Assembly (NCBI RefSeq): GCF_003997495.1
Contig: NZ_RZRU01000003.1
Coordinates: forward strand, 62,001-126,000
Source of the DNA: Mesorhizobium sp. M7A.F.Ca.US.008.03.1.1
GTDB lineage: Bacteria; Pseudomonadota; Alphaproteobacteria; Rhizobiales; Rhizobiaceae
Reading direction: 5' to 3'
DNA: 64,000 nt
Shown here: positions 7,887-15,492 of the stretch, in pieces
Layout of the letters: each line of letters begins with the position of its first letter
Position numbering within the stretch: the first letter of the stretch is position 1
The notes under the pieces: model-generated
The model's database searches: none
What the model was told of the DNA's origin: nothing
What the model saw: only the letters and a program-made list of their open reading frames with translations
Made by a program: the position numbers and the translations under genes

Positions 7887-9743
7887 TCACGCCACATCAG
7901 CGGGTTCGCTCTCCGACTGTTCCCCCGACAGCATCCTCGATAACCGGCTGCCGGTTTTTTCCTTCAGCCGCTGATATTGGCCGACCTCGACGATACGGCC
8001 GTTTTCAATCGCCACCACCCAGTCGGCGAAGGCGATCATCGACGGCCGGTGCGCGATGGTCAGGATCGTCATCGTACCGCGCAATCCGTCGATCGACCTG
8101 GCGATCAGCGACTGGTTCTGCCAGTCGAGCGCGCTGGTCGCCTCGTCCAGGATGAGCAGCGACGGCTTGCGCAGCAGCGCGCGTGCGAGCGCGATGCGCT
8201 GGCGTTCGCCGCCAGAGAGCCGCACGCCGCGATCGCCGACCACCGTCTCGAGCCTGAGGTCGAGCCGTTCGACAAATTCGCCGGCGTGCGCCTGATGCAG
8301 CGCGGCCCACAGATCGCCATCGCTGGCCCGTGGCGCGGCGAGGCGCAGGTTCGCCGCGATCGTGTCGTGCAGGAGGAACACGTCCTGCGGCACATAGGCC
8401 ACCTGGTCGCGCCAGCGACGGCGATTGCTGGCATCGATCTCGACGCCGTCGACAAGCATCTTGCCGATGGTGGGCTCCAGCAGGCCAAGCAGCATGTCGG
8501 CGATCGTGCTCTTGCCCGATCCGGACGGGCCGATCAGGGCGGTGACCTTGCCGGCCGGCAGGCCGAAGGTGATGCCGCTCACCACCACCTTGTCGCCAGC
8601 ATCTCCGTAGGCGAAGGAGACGCCGCGAATATTCAATCCCGTATTGAGGGAGAGCGTCCCGGCGTCGGCGAACTCGGTATGGCCTGGTTCGCGTTCGGCG
8701 TCGAAACGTGCCTGCAGGCTGCGCATTGCCGTAAAGGCGGGCAGGTTGATCAGCACTTGCTGGGCTTGCGTCTGCATGTCCATGAAGCGCGGCGCGATGC
8801 GCATGAAGACCAGGAGCAGGACGACGATCTCGGCCAGCGACAGGTTGAAGCGGACCAAAGCCACATAGATGAACAGGCTCAGGCCCACGACGCTCGCCAC
8901 CTGGAATACCGCCGTGCCGATGGTGCTGTTGCGCACATAGTCGATGTTGTCGGCCTTCATCCTCTCAAGCGTTGACCGCAGTTGTGCGAAATAGCTGTCC
9001 TCGACGTTCAGGCTCTTGGCCACCTTAATGCCGCCGAGAAATTCCGAGACCGTCCGGTACTGATCCTGGCGATTGGCGGTCAGCACACGGCCGAAGGCAG
9101 TGGCCCGTGCCCGGAAGGGCCGCAGCGCCACGAACATCAGGATGCCGATGACGACAGCAAACAGCGTCATGACCGGCGAGATGAACACGGAAACGAGAAG
9201 ATAGCCGGCCAAAAGAACGGCGATCTGCACCAACATCAGCAGTGCGAAAGCCGCGCCCTGGACGCGGTCGATGTCGCCGGTCAGGGCATGGTCGAGGTCG
9301 GAACTGCGCATGCGTGTAAAAACTCCCCAGCGCGCCTTGCCGATGCTTTCGAACAGGTTCATGCGAACGCGATTGATGAAATCGAACAGCAATCTGGCCA
9401 TGTAGACCGACTTGAAGCGATTGAACGCCGCCTGCGCTGCAACAAGCCCGACCAGCGCGCAAAGCACGGTCGTCAGTTGCAGCGTGCCATCAGGCACCAG
9501 CCAGCGCACGAAATCATTGTTGGGCAGCCGAACAGCGAAATCCTGGTCGGCGCGTCCGACCAGATGCAGCAGCGGGAGGAGCAACAGGATGGAGATGCCC
9601 TCGGTCAGGCTGCCGAGGATGAGGAAGAACAGCGCCGTCCATGTTCGCCGTCCGCCGATCCGGGCTATGGCGGCGCCGAATGCGGCAATTTCCCGAAACA
9701 GCGACAGGCGAAGGATTGGGGGCTTCGACATGGATGCGCTCAC
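7887..9743 (-). CDS. ABC exporter, fused membrane and ATPase domains (lasso peptide D protein)
   Basis: This 618-residue half transporter has about six membrane helices in residues 35-320 and an ATPase domain from about 375. Walker A GPSGSGKST, signature LSGGERQ, Walker B LLILDEATSALD and the H-loop AHRPS are intact. There is no N-terminal peptidase domain, as expected because lasso leaders are removed by the separate B2 protease. The start is GTG 9743, overlapping the kinase stop codon (GTGA); ATG 9731 is an alternative. It is last in the A-B1-B2-C-K-D operon and probably exports the mature peptide and gives immunity. A role in EPS or lipid export cannot be excluded from the fold alone. Confidence 0.88.
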   Translation of the reverse strand: MSASMSKPPILRLSLFREIAAFGAAIARIGGRRTWTALFFLILGSLTEGISILLLLPLLHLVGRADQDFAVRLPNNDFVRWLVPDGTLQLTTVLCALVGLVAAQAAFNRFKSVYMARLLFDFINRVRMNLFESIGKARWGVFTRMRSSDLDHALTGDIDRVQGAAFALLMLVQIAVLLAGYLLVSVFISPVMTLFAVVIGILMFVALRPFRARATAFGRVLTANRQDQYRTVSEFLGGIKVAKSLNVEDSYFAQLRSTLERMKADNIDYVRNSTIGTAVFQVASVVGLSLFIYVALVRFNLSLAEIVVLLLVFMRIAPRFMDMQTQAQQVLINLPAFTAMRSLQARFDAEREPGHTEFADAGTLSLNTGLNIRGVSFAYGDAGDKVVVSGITFGLPAGKVTALIGPSGSGKSTIADMLLGLLEPTIGKMLVDGVEIDASNRRRWRDQVAYVPQDVFLLHDTIAANLRLAAPRASDGDLWAALHQAHAGEFVERLDLRLETVVGDRGVRLSGGERQRIALARALLRKPSLLILDEATSALDWQNQSLIARSIDGLRGTMTILTIAHRPSMIAFADWVVAIENGRIVEVGQYQRLKEKTGSRLSRMLSGEQSESEPADVA

Positions 9744-10723
9744 GACCGCCGGCTGCCAGCCGACAGATCCTTTTCGATCAGTCCCACGGCTTCGCCGATC
9801 CTGTCCAGGCCCGTCGGAACTTCCAGCCGGTACACACCGGTATGGTTAGCAATCCATGAACATTGCCGAAGATGCGCCGCGGCGAAGTCGCCGGGCAGTG
9901 CCGCGCGCCCGAAGCGCGTCACATAGGAGAATTTGATGATGGCCGGCAGGGCGGCAATGGCGGGCAAGGGCGTGATTTCAGCCCTTTCGCCGCGCTCGAG
10001 GATATAGATCCTGGTCGCCGGCACCTTGTCGCCCGAAAAGCCACCGTTCAGGCGATGCTGCATCTTGTCGATCGCCGGATGCACTTGCGGCCGCACTTCC
10101 GCTTCCTCGAGCGAGATCGCCGCCGCGGCGTCGGCCGCCAGCTTGATCTGCGGAAAGCTCGGAACGGTCATTGGCTCACTCGGATTGGCGAGGTCCAGCG
10201 CCACCACGTCATCGGTAAGCAGTCGATGCCCGGCCCGGATCATCGCACTTGCGGTCGTCGACTTGCCGGCTCCCTTGTCACCCATGAAGATGGCGCTCGT
10301 GCCGGCGGCGGCAATGGCGCTGGCATGTAGGACAAGCAGGCCGCGCCGGTGCAAGAGCAGCGCCATGACCGGGCCGAGCAGCGGAAACGCGAGCAGCGCA
10401 TCGTCGACGCCGGGCGCCGGTTCGATGTCGATACGGCTGAAACCGGTGATCAGGAACGCGCCCACGGCATGCCAGGCCAGATATTGCCGGTCCGGCTCGA
10501 AGCGAAAGTCGGTCGCGGCTTCGGGCGAGGGCTTTGGCAGGTCGATCGCGCCGACGGCGATCACGACATCCGCCGCCCCCGGCGCCGCCGGCTGCAGTTC
10601 GGGCAACGTCACCTCCGACGCGATGGTCAGGCCGTAGGCCCGGTAGAAGCGGCGCTCTCGCATGGCCCGGCCATGCGAAAAGGCATCATCATTGCGTAGA
10701 GCGAGCGGCTCGTTGCGCGGCAT
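9740..10723 (-). CDS. HPr kinase-like tailoring kinase of the lasso cluster
   Basis: 327 residues. The C-terminal half carries the HPr kinase P-loop GDKGAGKST (near residue 147), followed by LTDDVVALD, the second acidic site. The N-terminal half resembles that of HprK-related proteins, not true PTS regulators. Homologues in paeninodin-type lasso clusters phosphorylate the side chain of the C-terminal Ser of the precursor, and the precursor here ends in Ser. ATG 10723 overlaps the cyclase stop as TGATG and is the only start that avoids a long overlap. It is coupled to the exporter by GTGA. No hpr gene is nearby; the HPr at 44.6 kb belongs to another operon. Confidence 0.87.
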   Translation of the reverse strand: MPRNEPLALRNDDAFSHGRAMRERRFYRAYGLTIASEVTLPELQPAAPGAADVVIAVGAIDLPKPSPEAATDFRFEPDRQYLAWHAVGAFLITGFSRIDIEPAPGVDDALLAFPLLGPVMALLLHRRGLLVLHASAIAAAGTSAIFMGDKGAGKSTTASAMIRAGHRLLTDDVVALDLANPSEPMTVPSFPQIKLAADAAAAISLEEAEVRPQVHPAIDKMQHRLNGGFSGDKVPATRIYILERGERAEITPLPAIAALPAIIKFSYVTRFGRAALPGDFAAAHLRQCSWIANHTGVYRLEVPTGLDRIGEAVGLIEKDLSAGSRRS

Positions 10724-12645
10724 CACGTAGGGCTCCCGCCGTGCTGGAGTTGCCGCAGCCAGAGCGACAGCGAGGCCGAGCGCCAGACATACTGGACATC
10801 CAGGGGGGCTGCCTGATCGGGCTGACGCAGCAGCCGCGTATAGGCAGCACTCACTTGAGGCAGATTGACGTAAGGCGCGATGCGGTTCGCATCCGAGACC
10901 AGCAGCTGTTCCAGGAGGTCGCGATGGTTGCGCAGCATGCCGTTGACGAGATTGGCGGTGAAGTCGATCTTGTCGCGCCGCCACTGCACCGCCTCCGGCA
11001 ATACGCCTTGCATGGCGCGGCGCAGCACATAGCGGCCAAAACCGTGGCTCAGCTTCTCCTCGCCCGGCAGTGCCAGGCAGAACTCGACCAGCGGTTTGTC
11101 CCAGAAGGGGTAGCGCGGCTCGACGCCGAAATTGGCGGCGGCCTTGTCAAGAACCTCGAAAGCATGCGGGACATAGCCGTTCGACAGGATCCAGCGATGG
11201 CTCAAGGCGTCGCTGGCCTGGACGCCGGGCGGCATATAGCCGGCCCGGTGAAACCGGTCGACAAGCTCGGTGCGCTTGGCCAGGTCCGGATTGATCAGGT
11301 CGCGCCAGCTTCGTGCGCGCGGCACTTGCGCGGGCTTGCGGATCTTGTTCAGGGCACGGTTGGCCATTTGCCTCAGCCTGGCGATGCGCCAGGCCGGCCC
11401 GTAGAGCGTCAGGAACTGGAGATACAGGCCAAGCGTGCTGTCGCCATAGGTGTTGGATGCGCTGCGGACCTCGCGCCACAGATCCATCCATCGGCCGCCG
11501 TTCGCAAGCTCGTGCAGGTGGCCGTGGCCTTGTGAGACGACCTCGTCGCCGCCGTGGCCGTCCAGCAGCACCTTGATGCCCTTGGCGCCGGCAGTCCGGT
11601 AGATGCCGCGGGTGAGCGTCAGGCCCGGCGCCAGGAACGTTCCTTCCTGTTCTTCCAGCACGCGCTCGAATTCGGCGAATGGGGCATAGTTGCCGACCGG
11701 GATCAGCGTCGCGTCGACCTTCTGCTGATCGAGAACAGCATCGATGAAGGGCCGCTCGTCCATCGGCGAGCCCTTCTCGAAAATCAGCGAGAAGGTTGGC
11801 AGCTTCGGCTTGCGCGCGGCGGCATTCTGCAGGCCGGCGACACAGGCGATAGACGAGGAATCGAGGCCGCCACTCAGCATTGCCCCGACCGCCGAGGTCC
11901 CCCGCATGCGGTTGCGCACCGATTGCGAGAACAGATGGGCGAATTCCTCCGATGCGTCCGACCGCAAGGGCCGCGCCGACGGCTCGATCTGCCAGTATCG
12001 GCGCACCATCACCTGTTGTGCGGTGACGGTTAGGCTGTGGCGGGCCGGCAGGCTGAATATATCGCTGTAGGGGGTCGACTGCGGGTCGTCGGGAAGCCCG
12101 GCCAGGAAGCCGGAGATCTGGCGCTCGCTGACACGTGCGCGGATACCCTCGACGCCCAGGATCGGCCCGATCTCCGACGCAAAGGCAAAACGCCGGTCCG
12201 CCGCGTGGTAGTAGAACGGCTTGACGCCAAAATGATCGCGCGCGCAAAACAGCGATTGCCGCTCGTCATCCCAGATGGCGAACGCGAAATCGCCTTGCAG
12301 ATGCTCCGGACAGGCTTCGCCCCAGCGCAGATAGGCCCGCATCAGCACGATCGCGTCGGCTACCGACTGGTCGCGGATACCGAGCCTGGCCAGCAACTCG
12401 TCACGGTTGTCCAGCCGGCAATCGGCAGTGATGGCGAGCCGGCCGCCAGCCATCGTCAAAGGGCCTGGACCGACTTCATCCGACGTGTTGAGCCAAGCGT
12501 GGCCAAGGGCGATGCTGGTGTCCAGCCACCAAGAACTGCCGTCAGGACCACGATGGCGCATGCGCGCCAGCATTTGCTGAATGTCGGCCGCCGCGACCGC
12601 CCGTGCGTGTGCTCCGCGCAGCAGGATTCCGGCGATGCCGCTCAT
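10723..12645 (-). CDS. Lasso peptide macrolactam synthetase, asparagine synthase-like (C protein)
   Basis: This 640-residue protein has an N-terminal class II amidotransferase domain (RHRGPDG near residue 31, FAFAIWDD near 143) and a C-terminal synthetase domain with the pyrophosphate loop LSGGLDSSS near residue 258. In lasso clusters this enzyme adenylates the ring Asp or Glu side chain and closes the bond to the alpha-amine of residue 1. The protein begins MSGIAG, so the glutaminase Cys2 is Ser; ammonia release from Gln should be lost, which fits a cyclase that uses the peptide amine. It overlaps B2 by ATGA and the kinase by TGATG. Without the neighbours it would be called AsnB. Confidence 0.9.
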   Translation of the reverse strand: MSGIAGILLRGAHARAVAAADIQQMLARMRHRGPDGSSWWLDTSIALGHAWLNTSDEVGPGPLTMAGGRLAITADCRLDNRDELLARLGIRDQSVADAIVLMRAYLRWGEACPEHLQGDFAFAIWDDERQSLFCARDHFGVKPFYYHAADRRFAFASEIGPILGVEGIRARVSERQISGFLAGLPDDPQSTPYSDIFSLPARHSLTVTAQQVMVRRYWQIEPSARPLRSDASEEFAHLFSQSVRNRMRGTSAVGAMLSGGLDSSSIACVAGLQNAAARKPKLPTFSLIFEKGSPMDERPFIDAVLDQQKVDATLIPVGNYAPFAEFERVLEEQEGTFLAPGLTLTRGIYRTAGAKGIKVLLDGHGGDEVVSQGHGHLHELANGGRWMDLWREVRSASNTYGDSTLGLYLQFLTLYGPAWRIARLRQMANRALNKIRKPAQVPRARSWRDLINPDLAKRTELVDRFHRAGYMPPGVQASDALSHRWILSNGYVPHAFEVLDKAAANFGVEPRYPFWDKPLVEFCLALPGEEKLSHGFGRYVLRRAMQGVLPEAVQWRRDKIDFTANLVNGMLRNHRDLLEQLLVSDANRIAPYVNLPQVSAAYTRLLRQPDQAAPLDVQYVWRSASLSLWLRQLQHGGSPT

Positions 12646-13202
12646 CGGCTGCCGTGGTCGACGAGATGGGCGAAGCCGTCGATCGATCCGCCAAGCACGA
12701 TATGGTTGTCGCTGACCAGCCAGGCATGTGCTTTCAACTGCTCGCCCGTGCCACGTTCGATGCCGATGCGTATCGTCGATTCATTGCCTTGGCGGGCGAG
12801 AATATACTGCCCGGAGAGCGCCTGGGTCAGGCACGTAGCGTAAGGGACGAAACGGGCAGCGGCGGCAACACCCCAGGCGACACGCCGCAGTTCGCCCATT
12901 GAAGCGCACTGCCGCGCGTCGAGGCGCGTCACCAGGCTGCGTACACGATTGTAGGACAGCAGCGTCAGCCCCAGCCGAACTGTCGCCACCACCAGCAGGC
13001 AATGGCCAAGGAAGATCATGTCCGAGCCACTCAGGGAGAAAATCCTGACCAGCCCGCGCCGGCTTCCCCCGCGCTTGAAACTTGTTTCCCTCGCGGGGTC
13101 CTGCCGTAAAGCCGAGGCCCGCGAAACCAGAGCCCGCGAAACCAGGGCGTTGTGCTGGACCGGCTTAGACAAGTGCCTCATGATGCCGTCTCGCAAGCCC
13201 AT
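12642..13202 (-). CDS. Lasso peptide leader peptidase, transglutaminase-like (B2 protein)
   Basis: Up to 186 residues. The conserved C-terminal part holds the Cys-His-Asp triad of lasso B2 proteases: YATCLTQAL with the Cys, KAHAWLVSD with the His, then the Asp-containing GGSIDGF segment. It removes the leader just before residue 1 of the core. The first ~60 residues are basic and unlike the family, so the true start may be ATG 13181 or a later ATG before the hydrophobic IFLGHCLLVV segment. The gene overlaps the B1 stop and the cyclase start, so the three are read as one operon. Confidence 0.88.
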   Translation of the reverse strand: MGLRDGIMRHLSKPVQHNALVSRALVSRASALRQDPARETSFKRGGSRRGLVRIFSLSGSDMIFLGHCLLVVATVRLGLTLLSYNRVRSLVTRLDARQCASMGELRRVAWGVAAAARFVPYATCLTQALSGQYILARQGNESTIRIGIERGTGEQLKAHAWLVSDNHIVLGGSIDGFAHLVDHGSR

Positions 13203-13479
13203 TATCGGCCAGGCCCTTCAGCAATGCGTCGACATCGGCCTGGCAGCGCACCGGGTCGACATTGTAGCGCGCAAGTACGGCGCTGCGGATGTCGCCGATC
13301 GACCGGGGCTCCTGGATCAAATCCCAGATGAAGGCGCCGACGCCATTCAGGCTGTAGTAGACATTGGATTTGAGATTGAGCAGCGCCAAGCCGTCGCCGA
13401 ACTCGCAAGCCACGGCATCCTTGGTCGCACTCACGCTATCGTGGTCGCCCAGATCATGGTCGGAAAGCTTCCAGTTCAT
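13165..13479 (-). CDS. PqqD-like RiPP recognition element protein (lasso B1)
   Basis: This 104-residue PqqD-family protein is about the family's usual size. A beta-rich first half (ACEFGDGLALLNLKSNVYY, then LNGVGAFIWDLI) is followed by helices with the family pattern of Asp and Val near the end. Such domains bind the YxxPxL part of the lasso leader and present it to the B2 protease. ATG 13479 follows a GGGG-rich ribosome site and gives a normal PqqD length; a longer frame upstream would cross the A-B1 stem-loop. It lies 137 bases after the precursor gene. Confidence 0.9.
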   Translation of the reverse strand: MNWKLSDHDLGDHDSVSATKDAVACEFGDGLALLNLKSNVYYSLNGVGAFIWDLIQEPRSIGDIRSAVLARYNVDPVRCQADVDALLKGLADNGLARRHHEALV

Positions 13480-13531
13480 CCCCAAACCCCGCTGACAAAA
13501 CGCTTCGACATCTCCAAGTGGCGCAGGAGAA

Positions 13532-13553
13532 GTCGGGAGGCTGGCCCCCCGAC
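13532..13553 (-). promoter_or_regulatory. Stem-loop between lasso precursor and B1
   Basis: GTCGGG at 13532-13537 pairs with CCCGAC at 13548-13553, with further partial pairing inside. The hairpin lies in the 137-base gap between the precursor and the processing genes. No strong T run follows, so partial read-through is likely. It could keep precursor mRNA in excess over enzyme mRNA, as proposed for hairpins at this place in other proteobacterial lasso operons. Confidence 0.5.
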
Positions 13554-13616
13554 CCCTCTTACGTCTGCTTTTGAATCCAGAGTCCCAACATGTCACTCTG
13601 GAAACGGTTATAAGTC

Positions 13617-13769
13617 TCAGGAGAACGTCAGGTCGCCGATCGGCGTGTGCGCGGGGAACGATGCGTCGATCGCCGTGCTGCCGCCGCCACCCTGGGTGAT
13701 GGTCTCAATCGAACCATGCACCGTCAGGCTCGGCGTTTCGTATTCATGCTTTTCAACATTCTGTTCCAT
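13617..13769 (-). CDS. Lasso peptide precursor (A), predicted class II, 24-residue core
   Basis: A 50-residue peptide with a GGAGAG ribosome site six bases before the ATG. The leader fits YxxPxLxxxGxxxxxTx exactly: Y10, P13, L15, G19 and T25, so cleavage is predicted after Q26 with Thr at position -2. The core is residues 27-50, GGGGSTAID followed by ASFPAHTPIGDLTFS. Core Gly1 and Asp9 can form a nine-residue macrolactam ring; no core Cys is present, which makes it class II. The C-terminal residue is Ser, the site phosphorylated by HPrK-like kinases in paeninodin-type clusters, and such a kinase is in the operon. I do not recognise the core as a named lasso peptide. Confidence 0.92.
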   Translation of the reverse strand: MEQNVEKHEYETPSLTVHGSIETITQGGGGSTAIDASFPAHTPIGDLTFS

Positions 13770-14272
13770 TTTACTCTCCGATTTAGGACTGGAAACGGCC
13801 TGTCGAGTGCCGTCAGCACTTTTATGCTGCATTGCAATAGCTGCACGGCAGCATTTATGAGTCAAGACTGTTTTACTTTCTGTTAATCAATTACAGTTGC
13901 TGGTGTCACGACATGAGCGGTATGCCTAAAACTTGTCCTTTTTGGCCGATTCCTTGGGCACGACGGCAGCGCCTGTGCTGATTCTTTAAGCACTTGATTT
14001 GCTTGCTTAAGTCGTTTGCGTTGTGCTTTCTTTAGGTATCGCTAATGGACGGAACTTCTATTTGAAGAATTCGGCTGGGACCGACTAAACCGACGTGGCA
14101 AGGGACCGCGGTTCTCACCCCTTTCCGGCGCAACCTCGATAGACGCTTTGGTTGCAAAAATTCGCACTCCAAAAGGAAAGGCTTTACGGCATCAAGGTTT
14201 TTGGCGATGCTTGCTTCGCACTTGCAGCATAAGGGTCCGCGCGAACCGCTTTCTTGGGAGATTGTGCGCTAA
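13770..14272. other. Divergent promoter region between lasso operon and nucleotidyltransferase gene
   Basis: About 500 bases with higher A+T than the surroundings and no credible gene. The end near the precursor carries TGC-type sites (13825-13853). The end near 14273 has the ribosome site GGGAG ahead of the nucleotidyltransferase gene. The middle holds poorly coding DNA with repeated TTGC and GCTT words but no clear operator. Confidence 0.55.
13825..13853 (-). promoter_or_regulatory. TGC-type operators (PhaR-like) before the lasso precursor
   Basis: On the minus strand, 13836-13825 reads TGCAATGCAGCA, an exact match to TGCRNYGCASMA, 55 bases before the precursor ATG. A second copy on the plus strand at 13842-13853, TGCACGGCAGCA, matches 11 of 12. 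Paired sites next to the start suggest direct control of lasso production by the regulator that acts on the exo genes. Confidence 0.55.
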
Positions 14273-15397
14273 ATGGCCTTGCCGGATGGCTCATACGAAC
14301 GATTGCGCGCCGCCGGCTGTGCCGACGAGGTGGCCTATGTGCAGGCCTGCCTGCGATTGTATTTCGCCGGGCCGCGCGCTGGCGACGTTTCGATGCGCGA
14401 TCTTGACGGTGAAAAAATTGCCGACATTGCCAGGCTGAACAAGGTCGCCGTCTTTGTCCTCAAGGCCCTTTCGCGCGCACCCGCGCCTCAAAGGCCGCCT
14501 GAGCTTTTCCAATGGCTCGACACCTACCGCAGGAAAACGGTTTCGATGAACGCGTCCTGCATCATGGATTCGATGGCGATCCATGACGTGCTGCGCGCCA
14601 GCGAGATCGATTTCGTTTTTCTGAAGGGTCCGTTCCAGCAGCAGCTTCTCTACGACGACCATTTTATGAAGCCCTCGGGCGATGTCGACATTCTGGTTTC
14701 GCCGCTCGGATTTTTCAGGGCGCGTGATGCCCTTCGCAAGATCGGCTATGAGGTATCAGGCAAGTCGAGCTCCGTCTGGTGGGTCCGCTTCCTCGGCGAA
14801 CAGCACATGACCCGGGGCGACGGGCCGAGGTCGTCCACCGTCGATCTCCACTACCGCCTCCAGCAGCCCGGCTCGCCAAGCCCGCGCGACGCGGACGGGT
14901 TCCTGCGGCGCAAGCGACAGGTCGAAATCGCCGGTGCGACGGTGCCGTTCACCTCGGTGGCCGATACTTTGCTTTTGTCCTGCATCAGCGTCGCCAAGGC
15001 ACTTTTCAACCGGGAACCCTGCGCCGGCTACGTCTGTGATATCGGCGCCAGCGCCGGCCGCCTCGACGAGGCGGATCAGCAGCGTTTGCTCGATGCCGCA
15101 ACCGCGCAAGGTTTGGACGACACGCTGCTGCTTGGCCTGCGCGCCGCCGATGTGCTACTCGGCGGGGCCGGCACGCTGCTGTCGAAGCGCGCGACCAGGA
15201 TCCTGTCGCGCATCGGCAATGAGGATCTGCTCAGCATGGTCATCGCGCCGTGGCAGCCGTCGTTGCAGTGGCCACAACGGCGGACGGTGCTTTGGGAACT
15301 ATGCGGTCGCGCGCCGGTCCGCTATCTGGCCGAAGCCGGCTGGGCGGCGTCCGCCGATATCAGCCGCCGCATCTTCGAGCGGCCGGGAAGTCGCTGA
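14273..15397 (+). CDS. Nucleotidyltransferase-fold protein (NTP_transf_5 type) of the lasso cluster
   Basis: 374 residues. FLKGPFQQQLLYDD is followed by SGDVDILV, the KG...DxD pattern of the uncharacterised nucleotidyltransferase family often found beside HPrK-like kinases and lasso B proteins. The two Asp residues should bind metal and NTP. It is transcribed away from the lasso operon from a shared control region. A reasonable role is transfer of a nucleotide or phosphate to the peptide or its phospho-Ser, but no activity is proven for this family in that setting as far as I know. A paralogue lies at 40428-41432 beside the second B1/B2/kinase set. Confidence 0.82.
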   Translation: MALPDGSYERLRAAGCADEVAYVQACLRLYFAGPRAGDVSMRDLDGEKIADIARLNKVAVFVLKALSRAPAPQRPPELFQWLDTYRRKTVSMNASCIMDSMAIHDVLRASEIDFVFLKGPFQQQLLYDDHFMKPSGDVDILVSPLGFFRARDALRKIGYEVSGKSSSVWWVRFLGEQHMTRGDGPRSSTVDLHYRLQQPGSPSPRDADGFLRRKRQVEIAGATVPFTSVADTLLLSCISVAKALFNREPCAGYVCDIGASAGRLDEADQQRLLDAATAQGLDDTLLLGLRAADVLLGGAGTLLSKRATRILSRIGNEDLLSMVIAPWQPSLQWPQRRTVLWELCGRAPVRYLAEAGWAASADISRRIFERPGSR

Positions 15398-15492
15398 ATG
15401 AAGGCAAATTGGATGCCGATGGCAATTCTGTAGTGCATCGAACGAGTACGGGGCGAGGGCAAATCGATATTACCTGTACGAGAGGCAAATCC

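Noticed and set aside
7977..8975. Open frame of 332 codons opposite the lasso ABC exporter
   Set aside because: It is the complement of conserved ABC ATPase sequence and has no ribosome site or recognisable domain.
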